In this document: one piece after another, positions 36,301 through 50,098 of the stretch
Numbering within the stretch: the first letter of the stretch is position 1
Layout of the letters: the number at the start of each line of letters is the position of its first letter
From: Aegilops tauschii subsp. strangulata
Taxonomy: Eukaryota; Streptophyta; Magnoliopsida; Poales; Poaceae
Assembly: GCF_002575655.3 (NCBI RefSeq)
Contig: NC_053037.3
Span: 252,745,135-252,809,134 of the forward strand
Length of the DNA stretch: 64,000 nt
Reading direction: 5' to 3'
Position numbers and translations under genes: made by a program
The notes under the pieces: generated by a model
The model's input: only the letters and a program-made list of their open reading frames with translations
What the model was told of the DNA's origin: nothing
The model's database searches: none

Positions 36301-38473
36301 AGAGTTGGCCGCAGCCCAAAACGGTCACACAAGTGCGGAGTTTTCTTGGACTCGCTGGTTTCTATAGGCGTTTTGTGAGAGATTTTAGCACCATTGCTGC
36401 ACCTCTCAACGAGCTTACAAAGAAGGATGTGCCTTTTGTTTGGGGTACCGCACAGGAAGAAGCCTTCACGGTATTGAAAGATAAGTTGACACATGCTCCT
36501 TTACTCCAACTTCCCAATTTTAATAAGACTTTTGAGCTTGAATGTGATGCTAGTGGAATTGGATTAGGAGGTGTGTTATTACAAGATGGTAAACCTGTTG
36601 CATACTTTTCTGAAAAACTGAGTGGGCCTAGTCTGAATTATTCTACTTATGATAAAGAACTATATGCTCTTGTTCGGACTTTAGAAACATGGCAACATTA
36701 TTTATGGCCCAAAGAATTTGTTATACATTCTGATCATGAATCTTTGAAACATATTAAAAGTCAAGCTAAACTGAATCATAGACATGCTAAATGGGTTGAA
36801 TTCATTGAAACTTTCCCTTATGTCATTAAACACAAGAAGGGTAAAGAAAATGTTATTGCTGATGCATTGTCTCGTTGCTATACTATGCTTTCACAACTTG
36901 ACTTCAAAATATTTGGTTTGGAGACCATTAAAGATCAATATGTGCATGATGCTGATTTTAAAGATGTTTTGTAGAATTGTAAAGAAGGAAGAACCTGGAA
37001 CAAGTTTGTCGTTAATGATGGATTTGTGTTCCGTGCTAACAAGCTATGCATTCCAGCTAGCTCTCTTCATCTTTTGTTGTTGCAGGAGGCGCATGGAGGA
37101 GGATTAATGGGACACTTTGGCGTGAAGAAGACGGAGGACGTACTTGCTACACATATCTTTTGGCCAAAGATGAGACGGGATGTTGAGCGTTTTGTTGCTC
37201 GCTGCACTACATGTCAAAAAGCTAAGTCACGAATCAATCCTCATGGTTTACATATGCCTTTGCCTGTACCTAGCGTTCCTTGGGAGGATATATCTATGGA
37301 CTTTGTTTTAGGTTTACCTCGAACAAAGAAGGGGAGGGATAGCATATTTGTTGTCGTGGATAGATTCTCGAAAATGGCACACTTTATACCATGTCATAAA
37401 AGCGATGATGCTGTTAATGTTGCTGATTTGTTCTTCCGTGAAATTATTCGTTTGCATGGTGTGCCAAATATTATTTTTTCAGATCGTGATACTAAATTTC
37501 TTAGCCACTTTTGGAGATGTTTATGGGCTAAGTTGGGGACTAAACTGCTTTTTAGTACTACTTGTCACCCCCAAACTGATGGACAAACTGAAGTAGTCAA
37601 TAGAACATTGTCTACTATGCTTAGGGCTGTTTTGAAGAATAATAAGAAAATGTGGGAAGAATGCTTGCCTCATATTGAGTTTGCTTATAATCGTTCATTG
37701 CATTCCACTACTAAGATGTGCCCTTTTGAAACTGTGTATGGTTTCCTACCTCGTGCACCTATTTATTTGTTGCCTCTTCCATCTTTGGAGAAGGTTAATT
37801 TGATGCTAAACAACGTGCTGAATTGATCTTAAAAATGCATGAGTTAACTAACGAAAATATTGAGCGTATGAATGCTAAATATAAACTTGCTGGAGATAAG
37901 GGTAGAAAACATGTTGGGTTTGCACCTGGAGATCTTGTTTGGTTACATTTGCGTAAGGATAGATTTCCTGATTTGCGCAAACCAAAGCTAATGCCACGTG
38001 CTGATGGTCCTTTTAAGGTGTTACAGAAAATAAATGATAATGCATATAAACTTGAGCTGCCTGCAGATTTTGGGGTTAGTCCCACTTTTAACATTGCAGA
38101 TTTGAAGCCTTATTTGGGTGAGGGAGATGAGCTTCCGTCGAGGACGACTTCATTTCAAGAAGGGGAGGATGATGAGGACATCAATACCATTGTTACACCC
38201 ACTGCCCCTGCTGTTATACATACTGGACCAATTTCTAGAGCTCGCGCACGCCAATTAAATTACCAGGTACTTTCGTTTCTTGGTAATGATTCTAATGTTC
38301 ATGAGAATATGATGCTGCCTAAATTGGATACATTTGTTTTGCTTACAAATGAAGGGCCTAGCTTTGAGAAGGATGAACATTGGAGCAAGAACAAGCATGG
38401 AGATGATGGTATGCGCATGGGGGACAGGAACGGAGTTACAAGTGATGATTTCAGGACATTGAAGCCACCATAA
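33377..38473 (+). pseudogene. Element H gag-pol, complete length but frameshifted
   Basis: Full-length family-1 gag-pol from ATG 33377 to the LTR-encoded stop. Gag, zinc knuckle, protease and the first half of RT are open. A 26-bp deletion at about 36050-36056 between CTAATG repeats shifts the frame just before YFDD. A TAG at 36972-36974 interrupts the RNase H-integrase linker (Gln codon), and a 1-nt loss near 37800 shifts the frame in late integrase. The RT deletion and neighbouring substitutions (RLCVDCR, SGYYQ, LAMPFG) are shared with B only. Enzyme function is lost, though LTRs, primer site and polypurine tract remain. Confidence 0.92.
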
Positions 38474-39086
38474 TGCGTGCATTAAGCCTTGGACGAAATA
38501 TACAAGATGCTACTTCATAACTTTCGTCCAGAGGCTATTCTAGGTGCTGCGTCACCTTATTATTGGGCCAGGCCCATGTAATTTCGAAATACTTGAGTAT
38601 AGGCTATTTTTAGAGTTCGTAGGTGTGGGGAAACAAGAGATAGGGTTGGTTTCGGACCCCTTCCCCAAGGGCCACGAAATTCCCCCCTCTTCCTCCATAT
38701 ATACAGCCCTTAGGGTGTCGTTTAGACTTTGGGTTTTGTTTTGATTAAAAGTTCGCCATAGCTGCAACTTCGCGTACTTCGTTTGTGTTCAACGACCAGA
38801 CAAAGGCGTCACAGAACCCCACCTTGATCAATAAAGCTTTCATCTTATATTCGCAATATCCAGATTGCAACCTCAGTTTCTTGCTTGTTCTTCGTTTGCT
38901 CGCAGGAAACAGACCCTCGTGGTCAGGTTGATCGTGCTCCGGCGTGGTCAATAACCTCTCAGAGTTGGTTTAGCGATTGCTAAGGCGCGACGTCCTCGCA
39001 CGTTCGTAGTCGGATCGTCAAAGTCGACTTCCACCAAAGCGATATCCATGATCTCATCGAAAGACGGGACACCTTTGCTTCTATCA
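38170..39086 (+). repeat. Element H 3' LTR (family 1)
   Basis: 917-bp LTR following the purine tract. It encodes the last 100 or so codons, still open. Its right flank is GATAC (39087-39091) inside G's LTR and does not match the flank left of E (GCAAT) or left of the shared LTR (GTAGA). Confidence 0.92.
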
Positions 39087-39890
39087 GATACAAGATTCAA
39101 ATACAACAAAGGACGGTACAAAGGGTAACCGGTTCTTCTCCTAGAGCAGATCTTGATGGGACCACCCAAGAGGGGGTCTTGAATCCAAGGGGGATCTTCT
39201 CCGTAGAGGGGCCGCGGTCTCTCTCGAGGACATGATCCGTATGGATGAGCAAAAGCTATCCTCACATATGAGCTAAACCAATGCTAACCCTAGGAAGAGG
39301 TGGAGGAGTCATATATATAGAGGTTGGGGGGCGAAGGGGTACATGGGCCTCGGCCCAATATCATGCACGCAGGCACTGTCCGGATGATCCGGGTCAGCGT
39401 CCGGATGATCCGGCTGTGTCGTGGCCGCCGCGGAGGGTCCGGATGTCCGGGGCCTGGTCCAGACGTCCGGGTGTGGTCGGATGATCCGGGCCTGGGTCCG
39501 GATGATCCGGCTTCGTGGTGAAGCTTCGGGTGTCCTTGGGCGAGGTAGCCGGATCGTCCGGGCCGGGGTCCGGATCGTCCGGACGGCGGTCCGGATCTTC
39601 CGGGCTTCTGTTGACTTTGCCCTTCTTCTTTTCCGTCTTCACGTCCATCTTCCTCTTCGGATTCTCCTTGCTCCTTAGTGTCTCCATGGCTAACTCCTTT
39701 ATACCTGAGTATGCACAACGTCTCCGTTTGAGGTAGTAGCCATGTCTCATGTTCATCGAAGTGGAATTGTGAGAGGAGAGATGTCACCTCGGTTTCGAGA
39801 GCTCTTGCACGTGCTCGTGTCATGGGTCCACTAGGCACTTGGTGAGACGATGGTGGGTCCATGGTGAAGACCTTGGGATGCTCCGCATCA
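39087..39890 (-). repeat. Element G 3' LTR, truncated (family 2)
   Basis: 804 bp of a family-2 LTR; start TGATGCGGAGCATCC at 39890 (minus), 3' part removed by H. It carries the motif array 39379-39603. The gag-pol frame continues through that array to a stop at 39290, so the motifs are translated as Gly/Arg/Ser/Pro-rich repeats. Confidence 0.88.
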
Positions 39891-42800
39891 TCTCCCCTCC
39901 CTTGGGAAAGATCCGACCTCGGATCGAAATCCTCATCACCATGGTACCGAGAGAGATCTTTGACGTTGAAGATGTCGCTCACGGAGTACTTGTCGCGTGG
40001 GATGTCGATCTTGTATGTGTTGTTGTTGTAGCGTGCAAGCACCTTGAAGGGTCCATCGGCTTGTGGTAGAAGTTTGGACTTGCGTTCGTTGGGGAAGCGG
40101 TCCTTGCGAAGGTGTAGCCACACAAGATCTCCAATGTTGAATATCATGGGTTTCTTGTTGATGTTGAGCTTGGTCGCGAGTCGTTGTACTTGGCGCTCGA
40201 TGGTGTGCCTTGTATCTTCATGCATCTTCACTCGCGTCCATGTTTGTGCGCTCTTGTAGTGGTAAAGGTAGAATGTCCAATGGGGACAACGGGTTGAAGC
40301 CGTAGACGACCTCGAAGGGGGACTTGCCGGTAGTCTTATGTCTTGCGCGGTTGTAGGCTTACTCGGCAATAGGTAGGCACTCCTCCCACTCCTTGATATT
40401 CCTCTTTATCAACACACGTAGTAGAGTGGAGAGCGTGCGGTTTGTCACCTCCGTTTGGCCGTCGGTTTGTGGATGATAGGCCGTGGAGAATAGTAGCTTG
40501 ATTCCGAGCTTGGCGCATAAGGTCTTCCAAAAGTAACTCAAGAACTTGACGTCGCGGTCCGAGACAATCGTCTTTGGCACTCCATGTAGACGCGGTATTT
40601 CCCTACAAAAGAGATTGGCAACATGTGAAGCATCATCTATCTTGTTGCAAGGAATGAAATGAGCCATTTTGGAGAATCGGTCCACAACAACAAAAACGGA
40701 ATCCTTGCCATTTCTAGTTTTAGGCAAACCAAGCACAAAATCCATGCTAATATCTTCCCATGGTTGATACGGAATTGGAAGAGGCATGTATATTCCATGA
40801 GATTGAGCTTTAGACTTAGCTTTGCGACATGTAGAGCATCGGTTGGTGAAGCGGTTGACGTCACGGAACATCTTAGGCAAAAAGTAGTTCTTAGAGAGCG
40901 TAGCAAGGGTCTTGTCGCGTCCAAAATGTCCCATTAGTCCTCCTCCATGAGATTCTTGCAAAAGCAACAAACGAAGAGAATACTCGGGGATGCAAAGTTT
41001 GTTAGCTCTCATAAGATATCCATCTTTGATGTAATAGCGTTCACAAGATGTATGCGTCAAACATTTGGCATAAGGGATGGCGAAAGTAGGATCATGCTCA
41101 TACAAGTCTTTTATGTGCTGAAAACCAATGACATTCAATTCAAGTTGAGTAACAAGCATGCATATACGTGAAAGCGCATCCGCCACAACATTTTCCTTAC
41201 CTTTAATATACTTGATGACATAAGGAAAAGACTCAATAAATTCACTCCACTTAGCATGACGCTTGTTCAACTTAGTTTGACCCTTAAGATATTTAAGTGT
41301 TTCATGATCGGTGTGGATGATGAATTCATGAGGGCGGAGGTAATGTTCCCATTCACGCAAAACTCGCACTAAAGCATATATCTCTTTGTCATAAATGGGG
41401 TAATTGAGTTGCGCGCTGGAAAGTTTCTCACTAAAATATGCTATGGGGCGCTTCTCTTGCGTTAATACACCTCATATGCCATTACCACTAGCATCGCAAT
41501 GAATTTCAAAAGGTTTGTCAAAGTTGGGTAATGCAAGCACGGGAGCATGAGTAAGCAAATTCTTAAGCTCATTGAAAGCGGTGTCTTGGGATGATCCCCA
41601 AACAAATGGTGCATTTTTCTTACTCAAAGCATGCAAAGGTGAAGCAATAGTGCTAAAATCCTTCACAAATCTACGGTAGAACCGGCTAAACCAAGGAAAC
41701 TACGCACTTGTTGCAAATTGGTTGGTTGGGGCTAAGTTTTAATAGCATTGATCTTAGAGTCATCAACATGAACACCCTTAGAAGATACTACAAAACGCAA
41801 AAAAAACAGGCTTATCAACACCAAAAAGGCATTTTTCCATATTAGCACAAAGTTGCTCTTTTCATAGAGTTTGTAGCATGGTGCGAAGGTGGGTGACATG
41901 CTCTTTGAGAGATTTGCTAAAAACAAGAATATCATCAAAGTAGACAACAACAAATTCACCCATATAGGGGCGAAACACATAATGCATAAGACGCATGAAA
42001 GTACCCGGTGCTTCCGATAAACCCATAGGCATGACTAACCACTCATACAAACCAAACTTTGTTTTGAAAGCGGTTTTCCATTCATCACCCTCTTGTATGC
42101 GTATTTGATAGTAACCACTTTTAAGATCAATTTTGGAAAAGATAGTGGCACCGCTAAGTTCATCTAGCATATCGTCAAGGCGCGGAATGGGATACCTATA
42201 GCGAACGGTGATAGCATTGATGGGTCTACAATCGGAACACATGCGAAAGCTACCGCCTCTTTTTGGGACAAGAATGACCGGTACGGCACAAGGACTCAAA
42301 CTTTCACGCACATGTCCATGGTCTATGAGATGCTTTACTTGCCTTTGTATTTCTTTGGTTTCTACGGAGTTTACTCGGTAGGGAGCCTTGTTTGGAGGTG
42401 GCGCTCTGGGGATGAGGTCGATGCGGTGCTCGATGCCTCGTAGTGGAGGTAGACCCGGAGGTAGCTCATCGGGGAAAACATCTTGGAATTCCTGCAATAA
42501 AGAAGATAGCACCAAAGGTAGATTGTGAGAGGTGTTAGTTTTTGGTGCCTCGTCCTTGCACAATAGGACATAGTGTAGGACACTTGATGGGTTCTCACAC
42601 ACTTCTCTCATCTCACGTTTGGTGGCAAATAGAACTAAGGTTTTCTTGTCGCTCATCGTGGAGGCACTCAATTTGGGCTTGTGGCGCTCACTCTCTTTTT
42701 GGTGGTTCGCTCTCTCACTATTCTCTCCACGATGGGGTGCTCGCTTGTCCGCGATCACTTGGCTTGGAGACATAGGTCGTAGCACATACTCCTTTCCTTT

Positions 42801-45063
42801 CATCTTGAAGCTATAGTGGTTTGTACGCCCATTGTGGATGACACCTCGGTCAAATTGCCATGGCCGTCCAAGAAGGAGGCGGCAAACGGTCATCGGTAGG
42901 ACATCACACTCCAAAGTGTCTTCGTAAGCTCCGATCTTGAAAGAAACTTGTACTCTACGCTCGACTTGGATTGTTCCGGTGTCGCTTAGCCATTGAACCT
43001 TGTAGGGGTGCGGGTGCTTCATCTTGACCAATTGGAGCTTGGAGCATAGTTCTTCACTTGCGAGGTTATGGCAACTCCCTCCATCAATGGTGACCTTGAC
43101 AGACCTTCCATTGATGCCGGCCTTGGTGTGGAAGATATGGCATCTTTGGTCTTCATCTTGTTGATGTTGTAGAGTCAAGACCTTGGAGACAACAAGAGCG
43201 GGGCTTGAATCTTCGTCACAAAAGATTTGATCATCTTCATCATCGTTGTTCACTTGTTGGTGCATGGCCACTTGCTCAAGGGCTTCTATTTTTCCTTCAC
43301 TCATTGAGTCATAGGTTCCGTCGTCGTTGAGGATCATGGTGCGCTTGTTTGTGCACTCGAAGGACTTGTGGCCTCGGCCGCCGCATGTGAAGCATTTGAA
43401 GGAACTTGTCTTGATGGTCTCATCGGTTTGGGTAGATGATGATGAGGCTCTTGGCTTGAAGTTGCTTTTAGTAGGAGGACGACTTGAGGTTGTCGAAGTT
43501 TTCTTGTAGCTTGACTTGTCGCCGTTGCTTGTAGATGGCTTGGTTGAGGTAGAAGTTGTTGGAGTCGTTGAAGCTTGGGTGTTGGAGAAGCCATAGGACT
43601 TGGATGAGAACTTGGCATACTTGAAGTCGTCTTGTACTTGCCGTTCTGCTTTGGTAGCTTGATGCACTAGCTCGATGAGGTTCGAGTATGGTTGGAAGTC
43701 GGCAATCTTCTTGATAGGATGATTGAGTCCATTCAAGAAACGTGCCATAGTTTGCTCATCATCTTCCGTGACATTGGCTCTTATCATGGCAATCTCCATT
43801 TCCTTGTAGTACTCTTCAACGCTCTTGGTTCCTTGCTTGAGGAGTTGGAGTTTCTTGAAGAGGTCGCGGTTGTAGTAGTTTGGCATGAATCATGCTCTCA
43901 TGACATCCTTCATTTGCGCCCAAGTAGTGATGGGTGGTTCACCTCTTGCCTCTCGGCGCTCAATGACTTGTTCCCACCAAATGAGGACGTAGTCTTGGAA
44001 TTCAAGAGATGCCATCGCGTTCTTCTTCTCTTCTTCGTAGTTGTGCAAGCGGAAGATTTTGTCAACCTTCAATGCCCATGATATGTACTCTTCGGGGTCG
44101 TTGCTACCGGTGAACTTGGGCATGGTGAACTTTAGCTTGCCGTATCGTTGCTCGTCATTGTGTTGGGGTCGAGGATCATGACGCCCATGTCATTGAGGAT
44201 TGACAAACTCGTGTTGCTCTTGGCGAGGAGGGTTGTTGACCTCATGTTGCTCTTGTCTTGGAGGATTTCCATTGTCTTCATGCTCTTGATGAACTTGATG
44301 CTCTTGTCGAACTTGTGGATGAGCTTGACGAGGAACATGACGATGCACACGTGCTTGATAAATCCTTTCTTGAACTTCATAGCGAAGTGCTTCTTGTTCC
44401 TCACGAGCTTGCCGGTTGCGCGTGGCTACAGCGTGACTTGAATCTCGGAAGGCACGTTGCGCCTCAGGTGCTTGAACTTCACGGAGTTGTTGTTCTTGTC
44501 GTTGTGCCTCGGCATCTTTGTGCATCTTGATGTTGTCGCGCTCGCTCCTCTTGTTCTTGTTGGCGTTGACGTCGCCGTTCTTGTGCCTGCGCAAATGTAG
44601 CTTGGTTTTGACGACGTCGGTGCTATTGAGAGTCGGTCTCGTGTAGCGGATTGTGGTTGGCTTGACGATCTTGACGCGCGGCACGACGAAGAGTATTCGA
44701 TGTCGGGGTACTTGAGCCGGAGATAGTGTCGTCGGAATGTCGACTCGAGCGGCTCCGTCTTGAGTAGGACGAAGTGGTAGAAGAGCGGTTGACCAACAAG
44801 GCATGAATCTCGTCCATTCTTGTGTCATTCTCGTGCTTGTGTGCGTCGCGCTTGTGGTCGAAGTAGTCTCTTGTACGTTGCTCAGAGAGTCGCAAGTCGG
44901 TGGCAAGGTTGTCGATGCGGTCGCTCATTGCTAGTTGCTCTTCATGCAATGCTCGTTGCGTTCCAAATAGGTGTAGTTTGGTGACGTAGTTGTTCGGATC
45001 GTCATCTTGCTCAAGGAAGAGTGGGTTTGTAGAGGTACTTGTCCTATCCATCATTCCAAACAA
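39290..45063 (-). pseudogene. Element G gag-pol, decayed (family 2, CRM-like)
   Basis: Minus-strand polyprotein start near 45051-45063. N-terminal Arg/Gln-rich gag region; gag core from about 44123 (EEYISWALKVDK, IWWEQV); zinc knuckle CFTCGGRGHKSFEC near 43390; DGG protease near 43085; RT with YFDD near 41940; RNase H; integrase HHCC and DDE region 40380-41100; GPF domain; LTR-encoded GPMTRARARALE tail. Breaks: frameshift near 44630, TGA near 44188 and 43888, TGA at 41862 after RT, further shifts to 41670, TGA at 41472 in RNase H, a stop and frameshift near 40359-40369 in late integrase. Not functional. It gives the autonomous-type plan with which F shares its leader, gag and 3' end. Confidence 0.88.
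39379..39603 (-). repeat. CCGG-type motif array in G LTR
   Basis: About ten copies with variable centres (CCGGATGATCCGG, CCGGATCGTCCGG, CCGGATGTCCGG on the plus strand). The CCGG halves are kept while the middle differs from D and F. Confidence 0.82.
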
Positions 45064-46003
45064 AGATATGTGAGTGGGAGAAAGAGAAGAACCAATACCA
45101 AATGTACCTTGGCCGATGTTGAAGACGAATCAATGATCACTCCAATGTGTAACAAGAAAATAGCACAATTGGTACCAATTCTTGTCGGTTTCTCACGCCT
45201 ACACAAGTAAAAGCTTATGGTGGAGCTTGGTTAGGATGGTGGCACAAATTTTTTGATGTGATAGTAAGCAAGATTCAATAATGTTGGAAAAGATTCGCAA
45301 GTTGAAAATGCAACAAGTAGACCAACAGCAAAAAGAGTACACGGAAACGCACACACAAAAGGATAAGTGGGGTCGTGCAACCAAGGAATGAGCCAAAATG
45401 TGGAATCCTTGCACAACACTAGAGAGACGCTAGCATGGTTGCACAATAGGCGGATACGAACTTGTGCACAACCTACTAAGCAAAAATGCGACGACTTCTA
45501 TCCCAAGTATGCTCTACGTATGACGTTCCGATGATATGATCCAAGATGATCGAGTATGACAATCTTAATAATGTATGATGCTATGGTTCTTGCTTATAAG
45601 CTCTTTGCATATCTTTCCCTTTTGCTTAAAAGCTTGTTTGGCTCTTTGTGTGTTGAGCTCTTTTCTCATGCAATGCTTCACGAACCAAGATAACAATTGT
45701 GTATGCGATGACAACTTTGTGACACAAGAGATGATATCGAGATATGCAACCCGATGATATGATATGTATGCGATGGGAAGTATGATCACTAATGTGCACA
45801 AGTCACGTTGCCGGCAATACTCAAAGGCTAGTCTCGATGGGTAAGTGACGCAAAAGTAAGGCTATGGGGTTATCAATGCAAATGCAAGAGAGTATGATGA
45901 TATCACAATACCAATATGAGGTTGATACCACAATGATGTAGCCGTTCGTAGTAGTCCTTGGCGAAGATGAGCTGTGGTGATGTTGATGTCGAACCGTCCC
46001 TAA
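45064..46003 (-). other. Element G leader (family 2), truncated
   Basis: About 940 bp homologous to the D and F leaders. It contains no supported gene. It is interrupted at 46003 by the end of I, so G's primer site and 5' LTR are not adjacent. Confidence 0.8.
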
Positions 46004-46223
46004 TGATAGAGGCAAAGGTGTCCCGTCTTTCGATGAGATGATGGATATCGCTTTGGTGGAAGTCGACTTTGACGATCCGACTACGAACATGCGATGACGT
46101 CGTGCCTTAGCAATCGCTAAACCAACTCCGAGAGGTTATTGACCACGCCGGAGCACGATCAACCTGACCACGAGGGTCTGTTTCCTGCGTGCAAACAAAG
46201 AACAAGCAAGAAACTGAGATTGC
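46004..46223 (-). repeat. Element I 3' LTR remnant
   Basis: The terminal 220 bp or so of a family-1 LTR (TGATAGAGGC end) fused directly to RNase H sequence. The rest of the LTR and all integrase coding are deleted. The exact junction is within a few bases of 46223-46227. Confidence 0.85.
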
Positions 46224-48868
46224 AGCAATGTTTCTAAAGTCCGAACAAGAGCATATAATTCTTTATAATAAGTAGAATAATTCAGACTAGGCCCACTCAA
46301 TTTTTCAGAAAAGTATGCAACATGTTTGCCATCTTGTAATAACACACCTCCTAATCCAATTCCACTAGCATCACATTCAAGATCAAAAGTCTTATTAAAA
46401 TCAGGAAGTTGGAGTAAAGGAGCATGTGTCAACTTATCTTTCAATACCGTGAAGCCTTCTTCCTGTGTAGTACCCCAAACAAAAGGCACATCCTTCTATG
46501 TAAGCTCATTGAGAGGTGCAGCAATGGTGCTGAAATCTCTCACAAAACGCCTATAGAAACCAGCGAGGCCAAGGAAACTCCTCACTTGTGTGACCGTTTT
46601 GGGCTGCGGCCAACTTTCAATAGCTTCAATCTTGGCTTTATCAACTTCAATTCCCTGTGGAGTAACAACATAGCCAAGAAAAGATACTCGGTCGGTGCAA
46701 AAGGTGCACTTCCCAAGGTTACCAAACAAACGTGCATCACATAGAGCAATAAAAACAGCACGTAAATGTTCCAAATGTTCTTCCAAAGATTTGCTATAAA
46801 TCAGTATATCATCAAAATAGACTACCACAAATCGTCCAATAAAAGCACGTAAAACTTCGTTCATTAGTCTCATGAAAGTAGTAGGTGCATTAGTTAACCC
46901 AAAAGGCATGACTAACCACTCATATAAACCAAACTTAGTTTTAAATGTTGTTTTCCATTCATCTCCCAGTTTCATACGAATTTGATGGTATCCACTACGC
47001 AAATCAACTTTGGAAAATATTGTAGAGCCACTCAATTCATCAAGCATATCATCTAGCCTAGGAATAGGATGACGATAACGAATAGTAATGTTATTAATGC
47101 CTCTACAATCAACACACATACGCGATGTACCATCCTTTTTAGGCACAAGTATAATAGGAACAACACAAGGACTAGAGATTCGCGTATATAACCTTTGTCG
47201 AGCAGCTCCTGTACTTGACGCATAATCTCCTTCGTCTCCTCTGGATTGGTACGGTATGGTGCACGGTTGGGTAGCGATGCACCGGGAATTAAGTCAATTT
47301 GATGCTCAATCCCTCGAATAGGTGGTAATCCCGGTGGCACGTCTTGTGGGAAGACGTCAGCGAACTCCTGCAAAATGTTAGTGACAGCAGGGGGCAAAGA
47401 GGAAGGCACGTCCTCGAATGAAAATAATGCCTCTTTGCACACAAAAGCATAGCAAACAGATTTGTTGAAATCTACCTCATCAATATCAGATTTTGTGGCA
47501 AGTAAACATGCACTTTTCAATTTAATTTCAGAAACAACACTAGATGGTTTATTATTAGGTTTCATTTGTTGCTCAAATTCTTTTGCCACAATCTGATTTT
47601 CACTCTTATTTTTCTCCTGTTTTGCTTTATTAGCTCTATTAATGTCATCTTTCAAAATGGAATCAGGAGTCATAGGAAGCAAAGTAATATTTTTATCCTT
47701 ATGAACAAGAGTATACTGATTGTTGCTACCATGGTGTACAGAATTTTTATCAAATTGCCATGGTAAAAGATGCACGCGGTGTCCATGATGAAGGTCGACC
47801 TGCAGAAAAGTTAGTTCGCGCCAATGGCTGTCGATCCTGCACTTCACGTTCAGCTTTACAAGCAAGATGGAATAAACGAGTGATATTAGTATACTCCTTG
47901 TACTCTAGAATGGTCTGAATCTCTTTATTTAATCCACCCATAAAACGTGCAAGCATAGCTTCATTCTCCTCAACAATACCACATCTAATCATGCCAGTTT
48001 GTAATTCCTGATAATATTCTTCTACAGAATTTTTCCCTTGTCTTAAACGCTGCAATTTTTGAAGTAATTCACGTTGATAATATGGTGGAACCCAACGAGT
48101 ACGCATAGCAGTTTTCAAAGCAGCCCAAGTAGTTGGAACAGGATATAATCTACAATGTTCAGACCACCAAACACATGCAAAGCTAGTGAAAGCACAAACA
48201 GCAGCAGGAACACGTCTCTCCTCAGGATATTGTAAACATGTAAATCGTTGTTCAGTTTCTAACTCCCAAGTAAGATATATATCAGGAACATATCTACCCT
48301 CAAATGGTGGAATATTCAATTTCAGTTTAGGGAGATGGTCATGATCTCGTACCTGAGGTGGTGGTGCCGGCCTACCGTTGCGAATATATACCTGAGGTCG
48401 ACCTGCTGGTGGTGGTGCTGGTGGCTGCACGTAGTTCTGATTTTGATCAACCTCATCCTCATAATCGCCCGCATAATCGTCATCCTCCTCAGCCGCCGCA
48501 GGAGCAGGAGCCAAAGAAGCATCAACAGTAGGTGCAGCAGCACCCGAATTTTGACCAATCTCAATTGGAACGCGCTGTGCCCGTCCCACTTGATTTGGAA
48601 GGCGGCGTTGGAGATGTGGTTGTTGTTGTTGTAGAGGTGCGACATGTGCAGCCGGTGGTGGTTGGGGAAGACGCTTGAGTAATTCAGTAAACTTGTTATC
48701 CAGCTTTGTCTCAAACGACTTCTCCACGGCATCTATCTTCTCCATAGCCTCTTCAAATCTGTTTAGCACATCTCCCACCTGGCCACTCATCATTTGCTGA
48801 AATTTATCATGCAACTCCTTGTTCGTCATGTTCTCCCAATCAGTCTCATCGGCTTGTGAACCTGCCAT
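46224..48868 (-). pseudogene. Element I gag-pol with two internal deletions
   Basis: Starts at ATG 48868 (minus). Gag is open to about 47766, where a deletion removes late gag, the zinc knuckle and the protease active site and joins to the region just after the protease. RT follows, with a 1-nt loss near 47173 and an intact YFDD. The sequence ends in early RNase H at about 46227, fused to LTR. No integrase remains. Confidence 0.9.
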
Positions 48869-50098
48869 GGTTAGCAGCAAAAGAAACACAAAGGAATATG
48901 ATCCTGCAGACTACTAGAAGTGGTGGTGATGGTGGTGTGTCACAAAACCTTCAAGCGAATCTCAAATTCTTACCAGTTCTTACCCAGCAGCAGGTGGTGA
49001 TCGGCAACCGTTGTAGTCAAAAACTCTCAAAGCTTGGATATAGCGATTACCAGGAAGAGTCAAACGCACGATGTAGACTTATGTGGAGCTGGGAAGGCTT
49101 ATAATATGGTAGCAAAATGGTAAGCAATAATCAATTCAGAGATGCAAAGTTGAATAAACGCTCAACGACGGTACTGTGCTGGTCCTAGGCTAGACCGTGC
49201 TAGAGACGCGAGCCTAGAACACTAACAAAATCACGGCGCTACACGTAAACAAGGGAAAAGCACACTCTGGAATTTTTTTTTCGCTCTTTTTTTTTGCGCT
49301 CTTTTTTTTTGCGCTCCTCTTTTTTTTTTTTTTTGCGAAAAATCACTATAATGGCGAGTGTCTCAAAACTCTTCCCAGGTCAAACTGACAGGATGGGCAC
49401 AAAAAATTTTGACTATTTTTTTTCGGAAATCAGGGCAGCGACGACGAAAAAGTGCGACAAAAAATCACTATGATGGCGAGTGTCTCAAAACACTACCCGG
49501 GGCCTAAAAATAGGATAGGGAAAAAATATTTTTGGTTGCCGAAATTTTGGCCTAAATTTTTTTTTTCCGAGACCTACTCAGGCAAGGAAACACGAAACGG
49601 AAAATATATGGATCTCTAAAACCAACCGAATATGAAAAGAACTCGGATTGGTGGTGGATATATGGCGGTAGGATATGGCAGCGGTGGTGGTATATGGTAG
49701 CGGTAGTGGTATATGGATACGGATCGGTGGTGGTATATGGATACGGATTGGTGGTGGTATATGGATACGGATGCAAAGCGGTGGCGGATAAGCAATGGTG
49801 GTAGATGGCAAGGCGATGATGATGGTGCGGCGGCGGCGTGACAACTTATGACCAGAACTCGAAACTCTAAAAGACTAGGCTCTAAGACCAGCAACTTGAC
49901 ACGACGATGCAACCGCAAATTCAACAAAGCAAAAACCCTAAAAAGATTATGCAAAGGCTCAGATTGGTTCGGATATGATGAACTAACCCTAATTTTTTTT
50001 GTGGCTTTTTCGTGGACTGTAGGTATGAAGAACAGACTCGATCTAAACTATGAAAAACTGTAAAATCTCACCGAGCAACCTGGAAATCTGATACCACT
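48869..50098 (-). other. Element I leader (type 2) and primer site
   Basis: Leader of the H type with the 24-bp repeat region (49690-49780) and TGGCGAGTGTCTCAAAAC repeats (49353 and 49473). The primer site complement CTGATACCACT lies next to the LTR at 50088-50098. No gene supported. Confidence 0.8.

Noticed and set aside
39087..46003. G and D as the two ends of one element
   Set aside because: They lie in opposite orientations and their LTR sequences and motif versions differ; they are separate elements.
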